Below the pieces are notes generated by a model. It had not been told where the DNA came from. It did not search any database and saw only the letters and a program-made list of their open reading frames with translations. The translations under genes were made by a program, and so were the position numbers. From Candidatus Accumulibacter affinis (GTDB lineage Bacteria > Pseudomonadota > Gammaproteobacteria > Burkholderiales > Rhodocyclaceae): a DNA stretch of 64,000 bases. Each line of letters opens with the position of its first letter. Within the stretch, counting starts at the first letter, position 1. The stretch is from positions 124,001 through 188,000 of the forward strand of contig JADJOT010000006.1 of NCBI GenBank assembly GCA_016713625.1. The letters are read 5' to 3'. Shown one piece after another: positions 27,345 through 36,686 of the stretch.

Positions 27345-27560
27345 ACCAAGAGTTGGAGGTATGGACCAAGAATCCACTTGGCCACAAATTATGGCCATAG
27401 CATATTCGAATCCTCGAAAAGGGATTCGACTCGAATAATGGCAAGGTATTACCAAAAAATTATTCGCGGATCAGCTCCACCCCGTAGGGCTGGCACGCCC
27501 AATTTTCTAGAAAACAGGCTTTTTCTGCCAGACACTACCTAATCGCTAAACACATGAGGG
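27345..27560 (+). promoter_or_regulatory. AT-rich upstream region with an inverted repeat
   Basis: This 216-bp region is clearly poorer in G+C than its neighbours. It holds an inverted repeat, TATTCGAATCC at about 27402-27412 against GGATTCGACTCGAATA at 27421-27436, that could be an operator. It precedes the PIN-like gene, whose start has the Shine-Dalgarno GAGGGG at 27553-27558. No clear -35/-10 pair can be fixed. Confidence 0.35.
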
Positions 27561-27564
27561 GATC

Positions 27565-29745
27565 ATGAACGAACGAACACAACAATCGAATGGCGAAAAA
27601 TCAAATCCTCGCGAGCTAATCGCTTTCGCTTTTGTTGAAGAGTCGTACTCGCGAACGGGTGATCTCGTAACCGGCTTAGTGCCAATCTCTGCCCCGGTCT
27701 TGGCGAAGAAGCAGGGTCGTAGATTCGACGCCGCTGAGTTCGCAACAGATGTCCAGAAAACCTACGATATCCCCATGAGTCCGTTGGTTGCGTCCGGGCT
27801 CGTGGAAAAGCTCGCCGAGGCGGGTCTTCTATCCGTAGATGACGACGAACCACATACCTACCGCATCGTTGCGAGACGCATAGACGTAGGTGACTTCGAC
27901 GAGCAAGGTGCCAATGGGCTTCTGGCCGAGTTTACGAATTTCGCGAATGAATCACTCGATCGGGTAGGACTGCGGCAGGAACCCGATGCACTTGCCACTG
28001 CATTTCTTCAGCGTCTTACCAGCGCTCAGTTCTTGAGCTTCACAGAAAAGCGCGAGAAAAATTACTACCATGGCAAGAAGATTGTGCTGACGAAGGTTGA
28101 GGACGACGAGCACGACGCAGTCCAACTTGAACAGTCGCTCGATGTGCTCAGCGCCGAGTTTGCTTTGAGAAAGCTTGAAGGTGGCGGAGCCGCTGCAGAC
28201 CTACTTACACGCCTAATGACAGGAGCGTTGATAGCTGAAGTAGTCTTAACTCTGCAAACCCCAAGCTCGTCGGACGCGCTTGCGAAGGTCAACGCCGTCT
28301 TAGATGGTCCGCTAATTCTCGACTTTCTGGATCTGAGCACACCCGAGCTTCGCGACTATGCGAAGGATCTTTTCGAGCTAGTGGGCAGAGCAGCAGTCCG
28401 AAAAGTAGTTTTCGAGCACATTCTAGAAGAAATGAAAGGCTCGCTCCGCGGCCCTTTGGGGGCGCTGCAAAGAGGTGACCAACCATTTGGGCCACTTGGA
28501 AATCGAATTCGCCTTGATTCAAGCCATGCTGCCTATGCGCGAGCGACCTTGGTGGACCTTGAACGGCGCGTCGAAGCCCTTGGCATTGACATCGTTGACG
28601 CAAATGAAATGGCGACCGTTGAGCAAATGCAGTATTGCGATGCCGCAACGGAGGACAACGAGGAACAACATTGGACGAGTAATGGAGAATTTGGAGCGCC
28701 GCATTCCGGGATGCTCGCTCCATTGCGACTATCTTGCGTGCTAGGGGACCGAACAGAACGCGAAGGCGATCGCGGATGCACGATGGATATTCGTGACGCG
28801 CAACGACGCTGTGGCTGTTAGTTCCCACCGATTTCTCGTAGGACGGCAGTTGATCGGTCCCGATGACGTCCCGCCCGCTATTACCGATAGGCGATTAGCT
28901 GGATACCTGTGGTTTGCGGTGGGAGGCAACCTTGGAGCCCTATCTCGAAAGAAACTGGTCGCCAATTGCTCCTTCGTCATGAGCCCTCGCACAGACGTGG
29001 TGAGCAAGGCCCGGCAGTACCTGACAGAGCTCGACCCGGAAAAAGCGAATCTGTTTATGACCTTGATGCGTGATCAACGCGCGCAGAGATGCTTAGTTCA
29101 TTCGACACTTGGATTTCCGAGTGCGATTACTCCAGACAATGCCGAGCAACTCTTGGCGGAGATGCGGCTCAGCGTTGCGGCGGAGCTACGTGAAGAGGCC
29201 GAAAGGCGCGAAGCGAATCTGCAGCGTTGTCACGATGAAATGCGTGAACAGCTTGTCCGCGCACATCAGGACCAGATTCTTGCTCGAGAGTCGGAACTCC
29301 TGGAACTGACGCACAAGCTCACCGAACGGACCTCCCGCGGCGGAAAAAAGAGACCTGCGAGCGAAATAGGAAGTTCTCTGAACTCAGTCAGCGTCTCCAC
29401 GCCGTTGAAGCCGCTGCCGACTGCGACGTTGACTTGCGGGTGCAGCGCGCGGCAAGAAGTGCCAAACGAGTAGTCAGGTTACTTGAGGGCGCATTTGTCG
29501 CTGCTTATTTGGCCTTAGTCGGTTGCGTCTTTTGGTTTACTCCCGGAGATCGTAGTAATGCTCTCGTCGTCACAGTCCTCGTGGCATTGCTCGGCTTCTG
29601 GATTATTCCACAGGTCGCCTACGAGGCGGTGGCAAGACCCCTCTGGAAACGTCACTTACGACAAAAATGCGAAGAACTTGGTGTGGGGGAGCAGTTGGGT
29701 CGCTATCAAGTCGATCCGGCAAATCGACAGGTGACGAAGACATAA
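27565..29745 (+). pseudogene. Large PIN-like nuclease with coiled coil and C-terminal membrane helices (two frameshifts, one stop)
   Basis: The open frame from ATG 27565 runs cleanly for about 365 residues. It includes LDGPLILDFLDLSTPELRDY and FEHILEEMKGSL, like the first Asp and the Glu of PIN domains. Near 28665 the frame shifts. The continuing frame has a TAG at 28742 and then NAKAIADARWIFVTRNDAVA, the typical PIN C-terminus. A long charged coiled coil (LRREAERREANLQR-like, 29165-29330) follows. After a second shift near 29335 come two hydrophobic helices (29485-29610). The joined protein has about 725 residues. No known family is claimed. It lies between two inverted IS110 copies. Confidence 0.6.
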
Positions 29746-29771
29746 CGATGGCTGAAAGCCAGTCAGTGCAA

Positions 29772-29795
29772 GCGCGGGGTCATGCAAGCGCGGGG
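29772..29795. repeat. REP-like target flank of IS110-family copy B
   Basis: GCAAGCGCGGGGTCA occurs twice in a row (about 29768-29797), the second running into the element's end. On the other side of the element (31509-31518) lies TCAGGTCTTG, the reverse complement of CAAGACCTGA. Joined, the empty site would read CAAGACCTGACCCCGCGC, a REP-like unit as at copy A. Confidence 0.6.
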
Positions 29796-30408
29796 TCACC
29801 CATTAGCCGGCCCCTGTCAATAGGTTAAAAAATCTCTCGCGATGCAGCGGCGATACATTCGTGAGCTACTCCCCTCCTGGCGTCAGCCCGGCGCTCGCGC
29901 CCTGGTTTTCGTTCTTGCGGTGTCGGAACCAGTCCGCACCAGTCACCCATCAGGATCAAGGTGGTAGTCCGGGTGTGGACACCCGGGCTGCGCCCTAGCC
30001 GCGGTTGCGGCCCCAGAAAACCGTCGGTGCCCTGCACGTGTCCAAGTCGTTCGGCGTGTTCGCCGATGACAAATCTATGGTTGCCCGTCACGATTGCGGC
30101 GGGCACCAACCCTGTTGGCTCGCGGCAGAGGCGAACTGGTCAAGCCTTTTGCCTTTTCAAAACCTTGGTTCTCGCGATAACTTCTCCTGCGTCAAGGGCG
30201 GGCTGCGTTTTGGCAGCCCGGCGTAGCGCACCCTTGACGCCCGACGGTGATTTAGGCTGGTGCAAGGTGGCAAAGCCGCGCATTTCGGCTTTGTCACCTT
30301 ACCGACCCTGCCGGCCTCCGGTCTGGCGGAGAGGAGGACGGTGGCCCAATCAGGTCTGATGGTTATTAGCCAGCCCCGTGTCTGGCTCACCGCCCCCGCT
30401 CCATTCTT
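29796..30408 (-). ncRNA. Structured non-coding tail of IS110-family element, candidate bridge/seekRNA locus (copy B)
   Basis: This is the counterpart of 26317-26934. Both hairpins are preserved here (arms near 30205-30240 and 30263-30302), with changes concentrated in the loops, for example CCAAAAC instead of CAAAAAAC in the inner loop of the second hairpin. Conserved stems with variable loops are what a guide RNA should show. It is not proven to be transcribed. Confidence 0.4.
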
Positions 30409-31427
30409 TCAGGCAAACGCACGCTGCACGTCAAACGGCACCCGATCGCGCATCACGTGGTAACAGGCTCGGGCCAGCTTGTGTGCCACTGCCTTGATCG
30501 CTACCACGGGCATCGTCCTGGCGCACTTGCGTTGGTAGAAGCGCTTGACCACCGGCTCGTAACGCACCGCAAAATTCGCTGCCTCGACAAAAGCCCACGC
30601 CAGATATTTGTTGCCGCTCTTGACGTTGCCGCTCCCTTTCCTCTTGCCGTTCGACAGATGCTCACTGCCGACACAGCGGCAATACGAGGAAAAAATCCCC
30701 ACCGTGGCAAAGCGGCTCACCTCACCGGTCTCCGAGCGCAATGGTCAGTGCGAGCACTTTACCCACGCCGCTCACCGTCAGCAGCCCCTGGTAGTCCGGG
30801 CGTAGCTTCGCCTTTTCAGGATCTCCGCTTCCAGCCGTTCGATCTGTTCATTCAGACAGTGCATCACCGCCAGGTTGCTTTTCACGGCCAAGCGGCTACT
30901 TTCTGTCAGGGCCAGTTGATCGACCTCCTTTTCCTGCCAGCGCTTGATCTCGTTGGCGCTCGCGCGCCCTCCGTGTCGCGGCTCAGCACGTTCTCGATAC
31001 TCAAAATCTGCCGTGATCTCTGCCCTACCAACTGGTTGCGCTTGCGCATCAGATCTCGCACACCACGCGCTTCCTTCGGACAGATGTACCCTACCGGCAG
31101 GATGCCCAAACGCAACAAGTGCGCCAGCCAGCGGGCATCGTCCACGTCTTCCCTGCACTTCAGGCCCTCGTACTGCTTGACCGCCGCCGTGTTCTCAGGT
31201 ACAGACACCCGATAGCCCGTGTCCATTAGTCCATCAACCAGCCAATACCAGTTGTACGTCGATTCGACGGCAATGCCTTCGATCTGCTCGCCATAGGGAC
31301 AAAGCGCCTCGCGAATGCGCTCCAGATTGTTCGGCACGCGCCTCTGCAGTACCATTCGATCTGCCTCGTCCAGAATCACCAACACGCTATTGTTGGAATG
31401 AAGGTCAATTGCAGCATACAGTTTCAT
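30409..31427 (-). pseudogene. IS110-family transposase, copy B, three frameshifts
   Basis: It has the same protein as copy A, starting KLYAAIDLHSNNSVLVILDE at 31427. Compared with A, one G is missing near 30972 (GACACGGAGGG), one A is missing near 30814 (CTGAAAAGGCG) and one G is added near 30748 (GCTCGGAGACC). All three are homopolymer-length changes. The C-terminus (YLAWAFVEAANFAVRYEPVV ... VPFDVQRAFA) is intact in its own frame. It is inactive as written, but sequencing error is a real alternative. Confidence 0.85.
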
Positions 31428-31508
31428 TTCGGCTCCTCTTCTGCGGTTGTCAGTCTGTGAATTCCCACTGACTGTAACGCCGCGGGTGGGGAGCCGGCTA
31501 GATGATTA

Positions 31509-31831
31509 TCAGGTCTTGAAATAAAGCATTCACAAAGCATGTTACCGCATTGTACTTTTGGCTAGAGCCTCTTGCAAAACTCGTTCTGCACGGCTGATTT
31601 TTTTGCGGCTGGGTGCCAAAGCGGAGGACGCGGGCGGCCACTTCTGGCATGATACGGTTATCGAGACCAACATCATAACGCCCGCCAAATGAATAGGGTG
31701 TGGATCTTTTCGGCCACGAGGATTGCTTGCGGATCAAAGACATGATTTATCAGAGGGTTGTCAAAGATGCCTCGGAGGTGGTAGGTAACGGTTTTCAAGC
31801 TGATTACCCATGCCCAGGAGGCCCCTTTGAG
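31509..31831. other. Intergenic stretch with IS-end-like debris
   Basis: No gene is supported. TAGAGCCTCTTGCAAAACTCG at about 31564-31584 resembles the terminal repeat of IS5/IS1182-type elements and may be the scar of another insertion. The rest is not recognised. Confidence 0.35.
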
Positions 31832-32185
31832 ATGTCAGGAGAGACCAAGAGACCTGTTTTGACGAGTTTGTCGCGGCTCGCGAGCAGTTTGAGAAACTGA
31901 TGGGTGAACTGCGATCGGATTCGGCACGAATCCTGGAGCATGGGGAGGTCGAATCCCTGATCGCGCGCGAGGGGAATGAGTTGTTGCGGCGCTTGATGCA
32001 GGGGTACCTGGATCAACGAACGGCGGCGGAAGAAAGGTGTGAAGTAGTGACCGGGGCGGACGGAGCGGATCGGCGGCATTGCCGAGCCAGAAGCCGATCG
32101 CTGGCGACGGTGTTCGGCGGAGTGACGGTCAGGCGCCTGGGGTACAGCGGAGCCCGGCTGAAGAGTGTTTTCCGTTGGATGCTGG
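31832..32185 (+). pseudogene. ISKra4-family transposase, N-terminal fragment
   Basis: A possible start at 31832 (ATGTCAGGAGAG) leads, after a one-base shift near 31857, into FDEFVAAREQFEKLMGELRS ... EGNELLRRLMQGYLDQRTAA ... RSLATVFGGVTVRRLGYSG, the recognisable N-terminal region of ISKra4-family transposases. It is cut at about 32185, where a REP-like sequence begins. The catalytic DDE core is absent. Confidence 0.7.
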
Positions 32186-32236
32186 AGGGGTCACTGGGGT
32201 CAAGTCTTGCAATCCAGCATGTCGGCTGCAAATGGC
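32186..32236. repeat. REP-like element truncating the ISKra4 fragment
   Basis: The sequence GGGGTCAAGTCTTGCAATCC followed by AGCATG is the reverse complement of the CTGGATTGCAAGACTTGACC type of unit seen upstream of the RAYT gene. It marks the exact end of similarity to ISKra4. Confidence 0.6.
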
Positions 32237-32252
32237 TCAGTTAGAACTACCG

Positions 32253-32708
32253 CTACCCATTCGGTAGCCAGCTTTCATAGAGCACTTCCGTTGCGACCGC
32301 CCAAGGGCAATTGCGTGGGAGCTTGTCTATCCCGATTCCTGTTTCGGCGCTGGCCAGATCGCAGGCATCGCCCCAGGCATCGGCCCACCAGTCCGGGTCA
32401 TTGAGGCAGCCGCGCAGACTCGGAGTCTTGTCCAGGCGACGGACAATTCTCTGTCGCTGATTGCTGATCGTCACTTCCCAGCTTGCGCCTCGGCGCTCGG
32501 GTTGATGCTGCCACTTGAGGAGATGTGCCAGCAGGACCGCCATTCGGGTGGCCAGCTCGCGCTGTTCACTCTTTCCCACGTCTTCAATCTCCTCCGCGAT
32601 ATGTTCCCGGTCAACGAGATCGAAACGCCCGGCACGAATCAGCCGGGCCTGTTCGCTGGCCCATGCCACCACGTCCGTTTCGTAGTCAGTTCCCACGGCG
32701 ACCTCCAC
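32253..32708 (-). CDS. DUF29 family protein
   Basis: The protein has 151 residues. TDYETDVVAWASEQARLIRA, LVDREHIAEEIEDVGKSEQR, LLAHLLKWQHQPERRGASW and the C-terminal CPWAVATEVLYESWLPNG are the standard DUF29 signature positions. The family is all-helical, of unknown function, and abundant in cyanobacteria and mobile regions of proteobacteria. It stands alone between two REP-like units. It appears intact. Confidence 0.85.
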   Translation of the reverse strand: MEVAVGTDYETDVVAWASEQARLIRAGRFDLVDREHIAEEIEDVGKSEQRELATRMAVLLAHLLKWQHQPERRGASWEVTISNQRQRIVRRLDKTPSLRGCLNDPDWWADAWGDACDLASAETGIGIDKLPRNCPWAVATEVLYESWLPNG

Positions 32709-32741
32709 ATCACAAGAAACCAGGAAACACAGCGAGATCTG

Positions 32742-32775
32742 CGGTCAAGTCTTGCCATCCAGCAGCCAGCATCCT
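32742..32775. repeat. REP-like unit
   Basis: GGTCAAGTCTTGCCATCCAG is a variant of the REP-like sequence at 32191-32235, in the same orientation. The two bracket the DUF29 gene. Confidence 0.55.
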
Positions 32776-32825
32776 CCATGCCGTAAAAGCAGCGCTGTAT
32801 CCATCTCAATATCAACAGGTCCGGC

Positions 32826-32987
32826 TCAAACCTGCTCAAGCAGCAAATTACGAAAGGGATGCTGGTTTTTCCAGCGATAAGTGTGAAAATCACGCTCATC
32901 GGTACTGACAACACGTCCCTCGCCGCTCTCCTCTGCCAGCAACACCAGCGAGGCATCTGCCAAATCCATCGGTAAAACCAGTATCAC
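32826..32987 (-). pseudogene. PIN-domain toxin, C-terminal remnant
   Basis: The frame begins GTG at 32987, overlapping the antitoxin stop (GTGA), and reads VILVLPMDLADASLVLLAEE ... GRVVSTDERDFHTYRWKN to TGA at 32826. The segments DLADASLV and STDERDF are the last two acidic sites of a PIN domain. The first about 75 residues, with the first Asp and the Glu, are missing, so an internal deletion has joined the start region to the C-terminus. Inactive. Confidence 0.7.
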
Positions 32988-33256
32988 GGTTGCGTCCCGG
33001 CTTTAGTCGAAAAATCCAGTCGGGTTTTGTATGTGCTGGCGAGCTGGTCGTCACTCTCGATACATCCGACAAACCCGATTTGTTGCAATGCTTGGAAGAA
33101 GGCCGAATCGCCCGTTTCCGGCCCTTTATCAACGGCTGCATGTAAGGCCGGAAGGCCATGCCGCTGCTTGATGACCTTGACGAAATCCAGAACTTCGGCG
33201 CGCAGATTGGGCGGCAGAGCCGCTATTTCGGATCCGATTCCACTGAGTTCGCTCAT
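32984..33256 (-). CDS. Antitoxin-like protein (DUF2281-type) of the truncated PIN pair
   Basis: The ATG at 33256 (Shine-Dalgarno GGAAGGGGAA) gives 90 residues: SELSGIGSEIAALPPNLRAE then VLDFVKVIKQRHGLP, the short helical region of DUF2281-like antitoxins. A longer frame upstream is not coding-like. It is coupled to the PIN remnant by a GTGA overlap. The antitoxin is intact while the toxin is not, the usual outcome of decay. Confidence 0.65.
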   Translation of the reverse strand: MSELSGIGSEIAALPPNLRAEVLDFVKVIKQRHGLPALHAAVDKGPETGDSAFFQALQQIGFVGCIESDDQLASTYKTRLDFSTKAGTQP

Positions 33257-33447
33257 CTCGGATTCCCCTTCCTGTGGCTGAGTGAGGCACCATGGCAGGA
33301 TCGGACCTCCCTCGCCGCCAAAGTATTTCCGAAACCCGCATCCGACGTCAAGCGCAAACGAAGACATCAAGTCGGGTGCATCGAGAACGACGCCGCCGCA
33401 CTTCACGTGCGGCGGCGTCATCGTACGACCGGAGCGCTGGGCTCCGC

Positions 33448-35205
33448 CTACCTCTTCTTCACCGCCGGCAGGTCAGTACACACCCCCTCATAGACTTCTG
33501 CCGCCATCCCCACCGATTCGCCGAGGGTCGGGTGCGGGTGGATGGTGTGGCCGATATCGGCGGCGTCGCAGCCCATTTCGATGGCCAGGCAGACTTCGCC
33601 GATCAGGTCACCGGCGTCGGTGCCGACGATGCTGCCACCGATGATGCGATGCGTCGCTTCGTCGAAGATCAACAGGTGAAGCCCTCGGACCGGCCATTGG
33701 CCAGCGCTCTCCCCGACGCCGCCCACGGGAAGACGCTCTTGCCGTAGGTGATGCCTTCGGCTCGGCATTGCTCCTCGGTCTTGCCGGCCCAGGCGATTTC
33801 GGGGTCAGTGTAGGCGACCGACGGGATCTGCAGGGCGTCGAAACAGCGCTTGCTGCCGTGCGCGGCCTCGGCGGCAACGTGCGCTTCGTGCACTCCCTTG
33901 TGCGCGAGCATCGGCTGCCCGACGATGTCGCCAATGGCGAAAATGTGCGCGACATTGGTTCGCAACTGCGTATCGACCGGAATGAAGCCGCGCTCATTGA
34001 CGGCGACGCCGGCTTTCTCGGCAGCGAGCTTGCCGCCGTTGGGCGAGCGTCCGACGGCAACCAGCACCAGGTCGAAGCTTTCCTTCTCGTCGTTGCTGTA
34101 GGTGACTTCGATCCCCTCGGGACTGGCCGCGGCGGCAACGACGCCGGTATTGAGCAGGATGCGGTCGAAGCGGTGCGCATTCTTCTTCTCCCAGACCTTG
34201 ACGAGATCGCGGTCGGCACCGGGCATCAGTACCGACCCGAGTTCGACGACGGTGATCCGCGAACCGAGCGCCGAGTGGACGCTGGCCATTTCGAGGCCGA
34301 TGATGCCGCCACCGACGACCAGCATGCGCTGCGGGATCTGGCGTGGCTCGAGAGCGCCGGTCGAGTCGACGACGCGCGGGTCATCGTTGGGCATGAACGG
34401 CAGCGCGATCGGCTGCGAACCGGCAGCGATGATCGCTTTCTGAAACCGGATCAGCTTGCTGCCGCCGCCGGCAAGCGCCACTTCGAGGTGATGCAGGTCG
34501 ACGAACTGGCAGACGCCCTGCACGACTTCGACCTTGCGGCCCCTTGGCCATGCCGGCGAGACCGCCAGTGAGCGTGCCGACAACCTTGTCCTTGTGCAGA
34601 CGCAGCTTGTCGAGGTCGATGCTCGGGCGGCGAAGCGGACACCGCTATCGCCCCATGTGCCGCGCTTCCTCCATCACGCTGGCGATGTGCAGCAGCGCTT
34701 TCGACAGGATGCAGCCGACGTTCAGGGCAAACGCCGCCGAGCGTCGGGTAGCGTTCGACGAGCACGGTCTGCATGCCGAGGTCGGCGCTGCGAAACGCGG
34801 CCGAGTAGCCACCAAGACCGGCGCCGATAACCAGCATCTCGCATTCGAGGTCGGCGCTGCCGCTAACCGGCGCCGCAACCTACGCAGCCGCGGTGACGCT
34901 GGCCGGCGGCGCGGTGGCCGCGACGGCTGCCGGCGTGGTAACGGCTGCCGCGGCGGCAGGATCAGCAGCCTCGATCAGGACGACAACCGATCCTTCTGAC
35001 ACCTTGTCGCCGAGACTGACCTTCACCTCCCGGACGACGCCGGCGACGCTGCTCGGGATGTCCATCGTCGCTTTGTCGGATTCGAGGGTGACCAGCGGGT
35101 CGTCGACCTTGACGGCGTCGCCGGCCTTGACGCAGACGTCGATCACCGGCACGTCGTGATAGTCGCCGATGTCCGGCACTTTGGCTTCAATGATCTGGCT
35201 CGCGA
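33448..35205 (-). pseudogene. lpdA: Dihydrolipoyl dehydrogenase (E3) with N-terminal lipoyl domain, copy 2, frameshifted
   Basis: The N-terminal lipoyl domain reads IIEAKVPDIGDYHDVPVIDV ... LVTLESDKATMDIPSS (lipoyl Lys in ESDKATM), then an Ala/Pro linker, then the E3 fold ([48 protein letters not shown]). The redox motif region near 34720 and the sites near 34650, 34545, 34870 and 33670 have one- or two-base shifts. No clear start codon precedes the lipoyl domain: the expected ATG after GGGAGACA reads ATC. The E3 part is almost identical to copy 1. A lipoyl-E3 fusion is normal for beta/gamma-proteobacterial PDH operons. Confidence 0.82.
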
Positions 35206-36686
35206 TTGTCTCCCGATCAGGCAGCACACGCCGCATGTCGGCGAGCAGTTGCGCGACATGGACGTTGGAAACGAGTGGCCAGAGCGCCATCGATGACGCG
35301 GTGGTCGGCGGAGAGCGACATCGGCAGGATCAGCCGCGGCGCGAACTCCTTGCCATTCCATAGCGGTTTCATCACCGACTTGCTGACGCCGAGGATGGCT
35401 ACTTCGGGCGCATTGACGATCGGCGAGAAGTGGGTACCGCCGATCCCGCCGACGCTCGAAATGGTGAAACAGGCCCCCGACATCTCAGCCGGAGAGAGCT
35501 TGCCATCGCGCGCCTTGCTGGCCAGCTCGCCGCTTTCGACGGCGAGCTCGCCGACCGATTTCTGGTCGGCGTTCTTGATCACCGGCACGACCAGGCCGTT
35601 CGGCGTGTCGGCGGCGAAGGCGACGTGATAATACTGTTTGAGCACCAGGTTGTCGCCATCTAGCGAACTGTTGAACTCCGGGGAACTTCTTGAGCGCAAC
35701 GGTGCATGCCTTGATAAGAAAAGCAAGCATCGTCATCTTGACTCCCGACTTCTCGTTTTTCCTTGTTCATCGCCACACGGAAGGCTTCCAGGTCGGTGAT
35801 GTCGGCGTCTTCATGGTAAGTCACCGCCGGGATCATCACCCAGTTGCGGGCCAGGTTCTGCGCAGAGATCTTCTTGATCCGCGCCAGCGGCTCGACTTCG
35901 ACCGGGCCAAACTTGGCAAAGTTGATCTTTGGCCAGGGCAGCAGATCGAGGCCGCCGCCGAGCGACGGTGCGGCGGCAGCGGCCGTTGGTGCAGCGGTCA
36001 GCACGCCCTTGACGTAGGCCGTGACATCCTCCTTGAGGATGCGCCCCTTGGAGCCGCTGGCAGCGACCTTGTTGAGGTCGACGCCAAGCTCGCGCGCCAG
36101 CAAGGCGAACCGACGGGCTGGCGTGCGTCCTGGCGCCGGGCGCCAGGCCGGCAAGCGGAGGCGCGGCTGGCACCGGCGCGACCGGGACGCTGGTCGCGCC
36201 GGCTGGCGCCGCCGGCGCCATTGCGGCAGCGGGAGCCGGCGCAGCGGCGGCCGGACCACTGGCGGTGTCGAGAACGACCACCACCGCGCCCTCGGAAACC
36301 TTGTCACCGAGCTTGACCCTGACTTCGCGGATCACCCCGGCCGCCGAAGACGGCACGTCCATCGTCGCCTTGTCGGATTCGAGCGTCACCAAGGCGTCAT
36401 CGACCTTGACCGTGTCGCCGACCTGGACGCAGACGTCGATCACCGGCACGTCATGATAGTCACCGATGTCGGGCACCTTGACCTCGACCGTTGCGCCAGG
36501 GCTGGCTGCTGGCGAAGGCGCAGCCGCGGCAGGCGGCGGCGGACTAGTCGGCGCAGCAGCCACGGCGGCCGCTGCACTGGCGACGACCGGCGGCGTTGCC
36601 ACCTCTTCGGACGCTTCGAGGACGACCACCACAGCGCCTTCGGAAATCTTCTCGCCCAGCGCAACGCGGATTTCCCTGATCCTCCC
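35206..36686 (-). pseudogene. aceF: Dihydrolipoamide acetyltransferase (E2), frameshifted and missing its start
   Basis: In order are the C-terminal half of a first lipoyl domain (EIRVALGEKISEGAVVVVLE), a Pro/Ala linker, a complete second lipoyl domain (VKVPDIGDYHDVPVIDVCVQ, ESDKATM), a linker, the E3/E1-binding domain (FALLARELGVDLNKVAASGS) and the catalytic domain ending [11 protein letters not shown]. Frames shift at about 36130, 35745, 35690 and 35290. The start codon and the first 50 residues or so are missing: the aceE stop is followed after eight bases by mid-lipoyl sequence. E2 would transfer acetyl groups to CoA. Confidence 0.8.

Larger units (their letters stand above)
29796..31508 (-). 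mobile_element. IS110-family (IS1111-type) insertion sequence, copy B
   Basis: It is the same element as copy A in the opposite orientation, with the same ends and length (about 1.71 kb) and scattered base differences, so the two are related but not identical. The transposase is on the minus strand and the non-coding tail lies at 29796-30408. With copy A it brackets the integrase fragment and the PIN-like gene as an inverted pair. Confidence 0.75.

Noticed and set aside
31498..31743. Minus-strand 81-codon frame near the IS110 copy B end
   Set aside because: No homology seen, poor codon pattern, and it spans the element's edge.
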